A DNA stretch of 64,000 nucleotides from Ferrimonas sp048263965 (GTDB taxonomy: Bacteria; Pseudomonadota; Gammaproteobacteria; Enterobacterales; Shewanellaceae). The DNA lies in the NCBI RefSeq assembly GCF_048263965.1, contig NZ_JBLXDO010000001.1, positions 186,001 to 250,000 of the forward strand, read 5' to 3'. Made by a program: the position numbers and the translations under genes. Shown in pieces: positions 8,992 to 16,944 of the stretch. The notes beneath the pieces were generated by a model. It was not told the origin of the DNA. It did no database searches and saw nothing but the letters and a program-made list of their open reading frames with translations. Positions within the stretch are counted from its first letter, which is position 1. Every line of letters starts with the position of its first letter.

Positions 8992-10079
8992 GCAGGCAGT
9001 ATCCCGTAGCAGTATTGGCCGGGGACGGCATCGGTCCCGAAGTGATGGCCGAGGCGATGAAGGTGTTGAAGGTCGCCGGGGAGCGTTTCGGCTTCGAGCT
9101 GGAGACTACTCACTGCGACATCGGTGGTGCCGCCATCGACAACCACGGCAAGGCCCTGCCAGAGCAGACCCTGGACGCCTGTGGGCAGGCCAGGGCGATC
9201 CTCTTTGGGTCCGTAGGTGGTCCCAAGTGGGAGGGGTTGCCCCCCAACGAGCAGCCGGAACGTGCCTCTTTGCTGCCCCTGCGGGGCCATTTTGGCCTGT
9301 TCTGTAATCTGAGGCCTGCCCAGATCCACCCTGGCCTGGAAGCTCTGTCCCCCCTGAGGGCGGACATCAGTGCCCAGGGGATGGATCTGCTGGTGGTGCG
9401 TGAGCTCACCGGCGGCATCTACTTCGGTGAGCCCAAGGGGCGTCGGGGTGAAGGGGATCAGGAGACCGCGTTCGATACCATGACCTACAGCCGTCATGAG
9501 ATCCGCCGTATCGCCCGCCTGGCCTTCGAGGCGGCTCGCAAGCGCCGAGGCAAGGTGGCCTCGGTGGACAAGGCCAACGTATTGGCCTGTTCGGTGATGT
9601 GGCGGGAGGAGGTCAACGCCGTTGCCGCCGACTTCCCCGACGTGGCGCTGGAGCACATCTATATCGACAACGCCGCCATGCAGCTGTTGCGCCGGCCCTT
9701 CGATTTTGACGTCATGCTCTGCTCCAACCTGTTCGGTGACATCCTCTCCGACGAAGCGGCGATGATCACCGGCTCCATGGGCCTGTTGCCCTCTGCCAGC
9801 CTCAATGAGTCCGGTTTCGGCCTGTACGAGCCTGCCGGAGGCAGCGCTCCGGACATCGCCGGCATGGGCATTGCCAACCCGGTGGCACAGATCCTCTCCG
9901 CCTCGTTGATGCTGCGCCACAGCCTGGGAGAGGCCGAGGCTGCCGACGCCATCGATGCCGCCGTGGCTAAGGTGCTGTCCGAAGGACGCTTTACTGCCGA
10001 GTTGCTGCCCGAGGAGCGTCTCGACCAGGCACTGACTACCGCACAGATGGGCGATGCCATCGCTGCCTACATCGCTTAA
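8988..10079 (+). CDS. leuB: 3-isopropylmalate dehydrogenase
   Basis: NAD-dependent oxidative decarboxylation of 3-isopropylmalate to 2-oxoisocaproate in the cytoplasm. 363 residues, the usual length. 'VLAGDGIGPEVMAEAMKVL' starts the fold, 'LVVRELTGGIYFGEPKGR' is the substrate loop, 'SVDKANVLACSVMWRE' carries the catalytic Lys, and 'NLFGDILSDEAAMITGSMGLLPSASL' carries the metal-binding aspartates. 'GLYEPAGGSAPDIAGMGIANPVAQILSASLMLRHS' is the NAD-binding signature. It is translationally coupled to leuA by the ATGA overlap and is followed by leuC after ten bases. Confidence 0.97.
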   Translation: MSRQYPVAVLAGDGIGPEVMAEAMKVLKVAGERFGFELETTHCDIGGAAIDNHGKALPEQTLDACGQARAILFGSVGGPKWEGLPPNEQPERASLLPLRGHFGLFCNLRPAQIHPGLEALSPLRADISAQGMDLLVVRELTGGIYFGEPKGRRGEGDQETAFDTMTYSRHEIRRIARLAFEAARKRRGKVASVDKANVLACSVMWREEVNAVAADFPDVALEHIYIDNAAMQLLRRPFDFDVMLCSNLFGDILSDEAAMITGSMGLLPSASLNESGFGLYEPAGGSAPDIAGMGIANPVAQILSASLMLRHSLGEAEAADAIDAAVAKVLSEGRFTAELLPEERLDQALTTAQMGDAIAAYIA

Positions 10080-10088
10080 GGAGACGAC

Positions 10089-11486
10089 ATGGCACAGACC
10101 CTCTATGACAAGATCTGGCACAGCCACACCATCACGGTGCCAACGGAAGAGACGCCGCTGCTCTACATTGACCGTCACTTGGTTCACGAGGTGACCTCGC
10201 CCCAGGCCTTCGACGGTCTGCGCCAGGCTGGACGCCAGGTCAGGGCGGTCGGCCGCACCCTGGCCACCATGGATCACAACACCTCCACCCGCACCCGCTC
10301 CATCGAGGCCCTGCCCCCTCTGGCGCGCACCCAGGTGGAGACCCTGCAGCGCAACTGCGAAGAGTTCGGCATCACCCTGTACGACATCCACCACCAGAAC
10401 CAGGGGATTGTTCATGTGATGGGGCCGGAGCAGGGCTTTACCCTGCCGGGGACCACCATCGTCTGTGGTGATTCCCACACCGCCACCCATGGTGCGTTCG
10501 GCGCCCTGGCGTTCGGCATCGGCACCTCAGAGGTGGAGCATGTGCTGGCCACCCAGACTCTGAGGCAGCGCCGGGCCAAGACCATGCGCATCGAGGTGCG
10601 TGGCAAGGTGGCTGAAGGCATCACCGCCAAGGACATCGTGTTGGCGATCATCGGCCGGGTGGGCCATGGCGGCGGTACAGGCTATGTGGTGGAGTTCTGT
10701 GGCGAGGCGATTCGAGACCTCTCCATGGAGGGGCGGATGACCGTGTGTAACATGGCCATCGAACTGGGGGCCAAGGCGGGGCTGGTTGCGCCGGATCAGA
10801 CCACCTTCGACTATCTTAAGGGGCGCCCCATGGCGCCTCAGGGTGAGGCCTGGGAGCAGGCGGTGGCGTTCTGGCAAAGCCTGCACAGCGATGTCGACGC
10901 CAGCTTCGATGCCGAGGTGGTGTTGCAGGCCAACGAGATCGCCCCGCAGGTCACCTGGGGCACCAATCCGGGTCAGGTGATCGCCATCGATCAGCCGGTG
11001 CCGGCACCGGACAGCTTCGATGAGCTGGTCAGTCGCTCCGCCGCCGAGAAGGCCCTGGCCTACATGGACCTGCAGCCGGGCACGCCCTTGACCCAGGTGG
11101 CCATCAACAAGGTGTTTATCGGTTCCTGCACCAACTCCCGTATCGAGGATCTGCGTGCCGCCGCCGCCATTGTTGAGGGCAAGCGGGTGGCCTCCGGGGT
11201 AGATGCCATCGTGGTGCCAGGCTCGGGCCTGGTGAAGGCCCAGGCTGAGGCGGAAGGTCTGGATAAGGTGTTTGTCGCCGCCGGATTCGAATGGCGCCTG
11301 CCGGGCTGCTCCATGTGCTTGGGGATGAATGATGACCGGCTGGAGGAGGGGGATCGCTGCGCCTCTACCTCCAACCGCAATTTCGAGGGCCGCCAGGGCA
11401 GGGGCAGCCGCACCCATCTGGTCAGCCCAGCCATGGCCGCCGCCGCGGCGGTCGCCGGTCACTTTGTCGATATCCGCCAGCTCTAG
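10089..11486 (+). CDS. leuC: 3-isopropylmalate dehydratase large subunit
   Basis: Aconitase-family 4Fe-4S dehydratase subunit that, with LeuD, isomerises 2- to 3-isopropylmalate. 465 residues. 'CGDSHTATHGAFGALAFGIGTSEVEHVLATQTL' and 'NMAIELGAKAGLVAPDQTTF' are typical. The three iron-sulfur cysteines lie in 'GSCTNSRIEDLRAA' and 'LPGCSMCLGMN'. A ribosome site (AAGGAGACG) precedes the ATG at 10089. It sits between leuB and leuD in the operon, with a nine-base gap before leuD. Confidence 0.97.
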   Translation: MAQTLYDKIWHSHTITVPTEETPLLYIDRHLVHEVTSPQAFDGLRQAGRQVRAVGRTLATMDHNTSTRTRSIEALPPLARTQVETLQRNCEEFGITLYDIHHQNQGIVHVMGPEQGFTLPGTTIVCGDSHTATHGAFGALAFGIGTSEVEHVLATQTLRQRRAKTMRIEVRGKVAEGITAKDIVLAIIGRVGHGGGTGYVVEFCGEAIRDLSMEGRMTVCNMAIELGAKAGLVAPDQTTFDYLKGRPMAPQGEAWEQAVAFWQSLHSDVDASFDAEVVLQANEIAPQVTWGTNPGQVIAIDQPVPAPDSFDELVSRSAAEKALAYMDLQPGTPLTQVAINKVFIGSCTNSRIEDLRAAAAIVEGKRVASGVDAIVVPGSGLVKAQAEAEGLDKVFVAAGFEWRLPGCSMCLGMNDDRLEEGDRCASTSNRNFEGRQGRGSRTHLVSPAMAAAAAVAGHFVDIRQL

Positions 11487-11495
11487 GAGAACCTA

Positions 11496-12089
11496 ATGCA
11501 AGCTTTTACACAACACTCTGGGGTGGCCGCGGTACTCAATCGGGCCAACATCGACACTGACCAGATCATCCCCAAGCAGTTCCTGGCCAAGGTGACCCGG
11601 GAGGGGTTTGGTGTTCACCTGTTCCATGATTGGCGTTATCTGGACCATGAAGGCACCCAGCCCAACCCGGATTTTGTCCTGAATCAGCAGCCAGGCAGTG
11701 ATGCCAGTGTGCTGCTGGCGGGGGAGAACTTCGGTTGTGGTTCCAGCCGGGAACACGCCCCCTGGGCCCTGGCAGACTTCGGCCTGAGGGCGATCATCGC
11801 CCCCAGCTTCGCCGACATCTTCTATCAGAACGCCATCAACAATGGCTTGCTGCCCATCACTCTGCCCCAGGGGCAGGTGGAGGCGCTGATGGAGGCCTGT
11901 TCAGAGCACTCCGTGGCGATTGATCTGGAGAAGTGTCGGGTTAGCTGTGGTGAGCACAGTTTCGGCTTTGAGATCGATGCCGATGCCAGGCACAACTTGT
12001 TGAACGGCCTGGACGCCATTGGCCTGACTCTGGCCCATGATGATGCCATTGCCGACCATGAAGCTCAGCTGCCTGCGTGGAGACAGTGA
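11496..12089 (+). CDS. leuD: 3-isopropylmalate dehydratase small subunit
   Basis: 197-residue swivel-domain partner of LeuC. 'NIDTDQIIPKQFLAKVTREGFGVHLFHDWRY' and 'GENFGCGSSREHAPWALADFGLRAIIAPSFADIFYQNAINNGLLPI' are the family signatures; the GCGSSREH loop contributes substrate-binding Ser/Arg. A ribosome site (TAGGAGAAC) precedes the ATG. It is the last gene of leuABCD; a hairpin with a T run begins about 95 bases after the stop. Confidence 0.97.
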   Translation: MQAFTQHSGVAAVLNRANIDTDQIIPKQFLAKVTREGFGVHLFHDWRYLDHEGTQPNPDFVLNQQPGSDASVLLAGENFGCGSSREHAPWALADFGLRAIIAPSFADIFYQNAINNGLLPITLPQGQVEALMEACSEHSVAIDLEKCRVSCGEHSFGFEIDADARHNLLNGLDAIGLTLAHDDAIADHEAQLPAWRQ

Positions 12090-12183
12090 TCGGCTGTACG
12101 CTGAAAACAGAGGTGATTCACAGCTCCGACCAGTGTAAAGCCTTTCTAATCAAATATTTAGGTTGGCGAGCCCAATGACCCGA

Positions 12184-12222
12184 AGCCGACCAGTGAGATC
12201 CACTGGCTGGCTTCTATTTTTT
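12184..12222 (+). terminator. Probable terminator of leuABCD
   Basis: AGCC-GA-CCAGTG pairs with CACTGG-CT-GGCT around an AGATC loop, with a two-base internal mismatch, then TCTATTTTTTT. The remaining 12223-12501 is AT- and T-rich (repeated TTTG steps near 12275) and holds no convincing gene; it is probably the fadL promoter region. Confidence 0.6.
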
Positions 12223-12501
12223 TGGCCTACATCAAACTCCTTCCTTCTTGCCTCTATCTTGTTGTTTTTGTTCATTTTGTTTGTTTGTTTGCTGACTGTT
12301 TCTGTCGTGATCAGGGTACAGCTGTTTACTGGTGTTCGCCGAAAGCTCTGAATTTCATTGTTGTTTTACGTTAGATCTTCCGCAATCTATCCATGAACCA
12401 GGGTTTTTCCGCTTTTCTGGCTGGAGTAATTGCACTATTTTTTCCTCCCCCTAATATGGCCGCGTCTAATAATATCCACACCGAAAATTTTTGGGGAAAG
12501 T

Positions 12502-13770
12502 ATGAAGATTCGTGTAGTTGCTGCCCTGGTGGCCGGCGCCCTCGCCGGTCAGGTTCACGCCGCTGGTTTCCAACTGGCTGAGTACTCCGCCACTGGCCTT
12601 GGTCGTGCTTTTGCCGGTGAAGCAGCCATTGCTGATAATGCCTCTGCCCAGGGTCGTAACGCCGCCCTGCTGATGCAGCTGGAGGGGCATCAGATCTCCG
12701 CAGGTCTCATCTATGTGGATCCCAATATCGATGTGGAAGGCACCACCTCAGTGCCTGCCGCCGGCTTCACCACCCCGGCCAATGCCGATGACATCGCGCC
12801 GGCTCAGTGGGTACCCAACTTCTATTACAGCAACCGCCTGAATGATGACTGGGCCATCGGCCTGGCCCTGACCTCCAACTACGGTTTTGCCACCGAGCTG
12901 CCGGACACCCATGAAGCGGCGATCTTTGGCTCCGACACCCAGATCACCACCGTGGAGCTGGCACCCAATATAGCCTACAAGCTGAGCGATACCCTGGCCG
13001 TGGGCCTGGGTCTGCGCATCGTCTACGGTGAGGGCAAGGTGGAAGGCACAGTGCCAAACTGGGGCGGTAACTTTGGTCTGCCCGTTGGCGCCAAGCTGAA
13101 GGCTGTTGAGGGTGACGGCGTAGACTGGGGTTACCAGCTGGGTATGACCTGGGAGCCGGCCAAAGGCCACCGTATCGGCCTGGCCTACCACTCCGAGGTG
13201 GAGCTCAAGCTGGAAGGCGATGCAGAAGGCCTGGCCTTTGGCCTGATGCCCGGTCAGAGCAAAGAGGGCAGCCTCAAGCTGCCTCTGCCCGCCTACGCCG
13301 AGCTCTCCAGTGTGCACCAGCTGACCGAGGCCCTGTCCGTGCACGGCTCCATCAACTGGACCGACTGGAGTGCCTTCGAGGAGCTGGTGGTGGACTTCCC
13401 CGGTGAACCCTCCGATCTGCTGAAGGAGGAGAACTTCAAGGACAACTGGCGTGTTGCCCTGGGCGCCACCTATCAGCTGGACAGCCAGTGGCTGGTACGC
13501 GGCGGTGTTGCCCTGGATAAGACTGCGGTAGACGACGAGCACCGCACCCTGAGCATTCCTGATTCCGATCGTCTGTGGTTCTCCTTCGGTGCCGGCTACC
13601 AGGCGTCCAAGGATCTGACCCTGGATATGTCCCTGACCTACATCAAGTCTCACGGCGATGCCCCCATCACCGAGAGCGTGGCCCTGAGCGAGCAGGCGGC
13701 TGCCGTCTACGAAGGCGAGATCTCCGGTGACGTATGGCTGGCCGGTGTTCAGGCGACCTACCGCTTCTAA
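12502..13770 (+). CDS. fadL: FadL/OmpP1-family outer-membrane long-chain fatty acid transporter
   Basis: Outer-membrane beta-barrel that admits long-chain fatty acids or other hydrophobic compounds. The ATG at 12502 follows GGGGAAAG and starts a signal peptide (MKIRVVAALVAGALAGQVHA, cleaved at about 20/21). The mature N-terminus 'AGFQLAEYSATGLGRAFAGEAAIADNASAQGRNAALL' is the FadL hatch signature. The barrel ends in 'GVQATYRF', the terminal Phe being the BAM signal. 422 residues. The open frame extends to 12430, but that would bury the signal peptide. It stands alone between terminators. Confidence 0.93.
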   Translation: MKIRVVAALVAGALAGQVHAAGFQLAEYSATGLGRAFAGEAAIADNASAQGRNAALLMQLEGHQISAGLIYVDPNIDVEGTTSVPAAGFTTPANADDIAPAQWVPNFYYSNRLNDDWAIGLALTSNYGFATELPDTHEAAIFGSDTQITTVELAPNIAYKLSDTLAVGLGLRIVYGEGKVEGTVPNWGGNFGLPVGAKLKAVEGDGVDWGYQLGMTWEPAKGHRIGLAYHSEVELKLEGDAEGLAFGLMPGQSKEGSLKLPLPAYAELSSVHQLTEALSVHGSINWTDWSAFEELVVDFPGEPSDLLKEENFKDNWRVALGATYQLDSQWLVRGGVALDKTAVDDEHRTLSIPDSDRLWFSFGAGYQASKDLTLDMSLTYIKSHGDAPITESVALSEQAAAVYEGEISGDVWLAGVQATYRF

Positions 13771-13790
13771 GTGGCATCAAATTGAGAAAA

Positions 13791-13813
13791 AGGGGGCCTG
13801 AAGGCCCCCTTTA
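13791..13813. terminator. Terminator between fadL and argP
   Basis: AGGGGGCC / GGCCCCCT around TGAA, with T-rich sequence after it on the plus strand and AAAAA before it (T run on the minus strand). It serves both convergent genes. Confidence 0.85.
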
Positions 13814-13839
13814 TTATCTCTGCTGTCCAACTTGTGAAC

Positions 13840-14727
13840 CTACTGAATCAACCGCTGCTTCCCCTCTGCGGTGAGAACCTGACCCACCACCTCCATCACC
13901 GGGCTCTGAAGACGCCAGCTGTGCCAGTAGAGAGGCACATCGATATGGGCGTCGGACAGCAGCTGCAGCTTTCCCCGAGACAGCGCTTCCTCGACCTGAA
14001 GCTCCGGCAACAGGGCATACCCCATGTGGAGCAGCACCGCATCCACAAACCCCTGGGAGGAGGGCAGCTGATGATGGGGAGGGCGGCCAGCGACCTGGGG
14101 ATAGTGGCGGGCAAAGAAACGGTTGAGCAGTTCATCGTCCCGGCCGTAGGTGAGGGTCGGACAGGCGATCAGCACCTCTTCGGTGAGACCTTGGGCAAAA
14201 TGGGTCTCGGCGAAGGCGGGCGTCGCCATCAATCGATAACGCAGGGCCCCCAACAGGTGAGAGCGACACCCCTGTACGGCCCGGGCGTGGGAGGCGATGC
14301 AGCCGGCGACCTCGCCGCCCCGCAATCGCTCCAGAGTCAGTTCCTCATCCTCCACCGTCAACTGGGCCAGAACGCCGTGCTGCCGGTACAGCTGTGCCAG
14401 TGCCGGTGTCAGCCAGGTGGCCAGACTGTCGGCGTTGACCGCCAGCCGCACCGGGGTGTGACTGTCATCCTGCTCCTCGGTCAGGCTGGCGGCCAGAGTG
14501 GACTCCATCATCGCCACCTGCTGTTGATGGCGCATCAGTGCCAGGCCAGCCTGGGTGGGACGTATGGGGTGAGCCCGCACCAGCAGGGGCTGTCCCAGTC
14601 GCTGTTCCAACAGTTTGACCCGTTGGGAGACTGCCGACTGGGTCAGGCCCAGCTCCTTGGCGGCGTGATCGAAGCTCCCAAGGCGAGCCACAGACGCCAT
14701 CGCTTCCAACAGCTTGTAATCCAGCAT
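13840..14727 (-). CDS. argP: ArgP (IciA) LysR-family regulator
   Basis: 295 residues, LysR type. The HTH is at about residues 1-60 ('MLDYKLLEAMASVARLGSFDHAAKELGLTQSAVSQRVKLLEQRLGQPLLVR') and the effector domain follows. It is transcribed divergently from argO across a 121-base region that holds an ATTAGC-TCC-GCTAAT dyad. That is the E. coli arrangement, where ArgP senses arginine and lysine and activates argO. Assignment as ArgP rather than a generic LysR rests on the sequence start and on this neighbour. Confidence 0.9.
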   Translation of the reverse strand: MLDYKLLEAMASVARLGSFDHAAKELGLTQSAVSQRVKLLEQRLGQPLLVRAHPIRPTQAGLALMRHQQQVAMMESTLAASLTEEQDDSHTPVRLAVNADSLATWLTPALAQLYRQHGVLAQLTVEDEELTLERLRGGEVAGCIASHARAVQGCRSHLLGALRYRLMATPAFAETHFAQGLTEEVLIACPTLTYGRDDELLNRFFARHYPQVAGRPPHHQLPSSQGFVDAVLLHMGYALLPELQVEEALSRGKLQLLSDAHIDVPLYWHSWRLQSPVMEVVGQVLTAEGKQRLIQ

Positions 14728-14733
14728 TTGTTA

Positions 14734-14759
14734 ATTAGCTCCGCTAATATTTGATTAGC
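14734..14759. promoter_or_regulatory. Probable ArgP operator in the argP-argO intergenic region
   Basis: A dyad ATTAGC-TCC-GCTAAT (14734-14748) is followed by a third half site ATTAGC (14754-14759), in an AT-rich stretch between the divergent genes. The position and dyad suit a LysR-family site. Assignment to ArgP is inference. Confidence 0.55.
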
Positions 14760-14848
14760 ACTATTAATTTTTGTTAATTCAATCTCCAGCCTACAATCCC
14801 AGCCATCGAGTCACAAGCCCTCAGGGTTGCAGTTCAGGAGAAGGGAAG

Positions 14849-15451
14849 ATGGTATCGGCATACATCAATGGTTTGGGAGTAGGAGCGGGGCTTATCATGG
14901 CCATCGGCGCTCAGGGTGCCTTTGTGCTCAGTCAGGCGCTGAAGCGCCAGTATCATCTGATGGTGGCCCTGACCTGCACCCTGCTGGATGTGGTGCTTAT
15001 CGGCCTGGGTGTGGCCGGTGTCGGCGCCCTGATCACCGATACCCCGCAGCTGATGGCCCTGACCCAATATGGTGGTGCGGCCTTCCTGCTGTGGTTTGGC
15101 TTCTGCTCTTTGCGACGGGCCCTGGGGGGGCAGCAGGGTATGAAGGCCGGTGAGGCCATCGCCAGTCGCCGCAAAGTGATGGGCACCACCCTGGCGGTGA
15201 CCCTGCTCAACCCCCACGTCTACCTGGATGCCTTGGTGTTGCTCGGCTCCATCGGTGCCCAGTTCGGAGAGGCGCGCTGGTCTTTTTATGCGGGTACGGT
15301 GACGGCTTCCACCCTGTGGTTCGTCGGCCTCAGCCTGGGAGCGGCCAAGCTGGCGCCGGTGCTCTCCTCCCCCAAGGTGTGGCGGGCCATCGACCTGCTG
15401 GTGTGGGCGCTGATGTGGTCCATCGCAGTGAAGCTGTTGATGGGGTCCTGA
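14849..15451 (+). CDS. argO: ArgO/LysE-family arginine exporter
   Basis: 200-residue inner-membrane exporter of the LysE superfamily with about six hydrophobic segments. 'GLGVGAGLIMAIGAQGAFVLSQALKRQYHLMVALTCTLLDVVLIGLGVAGVGAL' is the family signature, with the conserved early Gln in GAQGAF, and 'TLLNPHVYLDALVLLGSIG' is the second motif. ATG at 14849 follows AGGAGAAGGGAAG; the longer frame from 14771 has no ribosome site. It probably exports L-arginine (and the toxic analogue canavanine) under ArgP control. A hairpin terminator follows at about 15473. Confidence 0.92.
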   Translation: MVSAYINGLGVGAGLIMAIGAQGAFVLSQALKRQYHLMVALTCTLLDVVLIGLGVAGVGALITDTPQLMALTQYGGAAFLLWFGFCSLRRALGGQQGMKAGEAIASRRKVMGTTLAVTLLNPHVYLDALVLLGSIGAQFGEARWSFYAGTVTASTLWFVGLSLGAAKLAPVLSSPKVWRAIDLLVWALMWSIAVKLLMGS

Positions 15452-15472
15452 GCCTGGAGACGGAACAGAAAA

Positions 15473-15494
15473 AGAGGCGCCAGGCGCCTCTTTT
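15473..15494 (+). terminator. Terminator after argO
   Basis: A near-perfect palindrome, AGAGGCGCC/GGCGCCTCT, with TTTT after it. The bases from 15495 to 15768 hold no supported gene. They may include the left flank of the integrase-like gene that follows, but I see no clear terminal inverted repeat. Confidence 0.75.
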
Positions 15495-15768
15495 GTCGTT
15501 TCAAAGCCCCCAACAGGCCAATGTCGGCCTGACAACACCCACAGGGTCACGATTGCTGTTTGCTGATGGAGCATTGCTATCTGTTTCCCTTCAACAGCAA
15601 GCAGGCGCGGCGCGCCATTCCACCCCCGATTACAGCCTGTCTGACACCTGCAAATTCAGCTTAACATGGCCGATTATCAGTAGGTTTACCAGTGTGTTAC
15701 TTGGAGAAATCAGGTTTAAATGGTTGGACTACACGAGCCACGGAGTTTTCTGGTAACCTCGAACTCAC

Positions 15769-16812
15769 TTGCAACAAATCAGTGGCACTCTAGTGACCGG
15801 AAAAAGCAGTGGTGACATTCGCAGCAAGCTGGCTCTGCTGCAGCTTGCAAAGGAGCTGGGCAGCATCAGCCGTGCCTGTGACATCATGGGTTACAGCCGG
15901 GACAGTTACTACCGCTTTAAACGTCAGTATGAGAAGGCTGGGGAGAAGGGTCTGAAGAACCTATCCCGTAAGAAGCCGGCATTGAAGAACCGGGTTTCGC
16001 CCGAGGTGGAGTCCCAGGTCATAGAGATTGCCCTGGATTACCCCAACTATGGCCAGGCCAGGGTCGCCGAACTGCTTACCGCCCGTGGCTGCACCATCTC
16101 GCCCTCAGGGGTGCGCGCCATCTGGGTTCGTCACAACCTGGAAACCAAGAAGAATCGGCTGCTGGCTTTGCAGAGTGCCCTGGATCAGCGCAAAGCGCTG
16201 GACTCTGAGGCTCGCCGTAAGGCGGAGGCGCTCTGCGAACTGAAGGTGGACCAGGTGGGGGAGTGTCGTTACCCAGGAGAGGTGTGTGTTCAGGACACCT
16301 TTAAGTTGGGGGAGATCGGTTGCCTGGGAATGCTGTATCAGCACACCTTCCTCGACGCCTACAGCCAGTACGCCCACGCCTGGATCAGCACCAGCAATGA
16401 CTCTGCCGCTGCCGGCGAATTCCTGTTGAGCCGGGTGGCCCCCTGGTATCGCCAGCACAGCCTGCCCATTGCTAATCTACTGACCGATAAAGGGGCAGAG
16501 TTTTTCGGTGGCAAGAGCCTGCCTTACCAGAATGCCATCGATGAGTTGGAGTGTAATCACATCCATATGCGGGCCTACAATGGTCCTGTGGTCAATGGTC
16601 TGGGGGCCCGTTTCCATACTCTGATCTGGAACGAGCTCTATGAACCCCTGTTCAAGGCCCAGAGGTATGAAGAGTTGGTACCGGTTCAACAGAAGCTGGA
16701 TGAGTGGCTGGCCAGGTACAACCAGCAGTTTTCCGTGGCCGGGCGTTACACTTTGGGTAAAACCCCCTCCGAGACCCTGGCGGTCAGCCGCCACCTAATC
16801 CCCAGTCGGTGA
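15769..16812 (+). CDS. IS481-like DDE integrase/transposase lacking the catalytic Glu
   Basis: 347 residues (TTG start as listed; GTG at 15793 is possible; neither has a good ribosome site). An N-terminal HTH ('LAKELGSISRACDIMGYSRDSYYRFKRQYEKAG') leads into an rve core. Two catalytic Asp are seen, in 'VQDTFKLGEIGCLGMLYQHTFLDAYSQYAHA' and 'LLTDKGAEFFG'. The third acidic residue, Glu in the family motif NG-x-x-E-R-F-H, is Ala here ('VNGLGARFH'). The usual 'RTHQGK' near the end is also changed, although 'GKTPSETL' remains. The frame is intact, so this looks like a catalytically dead or repurposed single-copy element. Confidence 0.8.
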   Translation: MQQISGTLVTGKSSGDIRSKLALLQLAKELGSISRACDIMGYSRDSYYRFKRQYEKAGEKGLKNLSRKKPALKNRVSPEVESQVIEIALDYPNYGQARVAELLTARGCTISPSGVRAIWVRHNLETKKNRLLALQSALDQRKALDSEARRKAEALCELKVDQVGECRYPGEVCVQDTFKLGEIGCLGMLYQHTFLDAYSQYAHAWISTSNDSAAAGEFLLSRVAPWYRQHSLPIANLLTDKGAEFFGGKSLPYQNAIDELECNHIHMRAYNGPVVNGLGARFHTLIWNELYEPLFKAQRYEELVPVQQKLDEWLARYNQQFSVAGRYTLGKTPSETLAVSRHLIPSR

Positions 16813-16902
16813 CGGCTGGGGTCTTTAGTCCATCACCTGCTCATATCGGATGGTCTCCACAGTTTGGTGATCTGCCATGCCAGTCTGAGATCCACAGGAT
16901 AA

Positions 16903-16931
16903 AAAAGGGGAGCCGGTCGGCTCCCCTTTTT
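16903..16931. terminator. Terminator shared by the integrase-like gene and the S9 peptidase
   Basis: AAAAGGGGAGCC / GGCTCCCCTTTT around GGTC with A and T runs on both sides; the flanking genes converge. Confidence 0.85.
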
Positions 16932-16944
16932 AGTTAACTATCAG

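Noticed and set aside
12163..12351. 62-codon hydrophobic frame between leuD and fadL
   Set aside because: It overlaps the leu terminator, runs through T-rich repeats, and has no ribosome site or family; hydrophobicity follows from the T-rich bases.
15638..16900. Complete IS element around the integrase-like gene
   Set aside because: No matching terminal inverted repeats or target duplication were found by eye; an apparent TGTCTGACACC at 15638 has no counterpart at the right.
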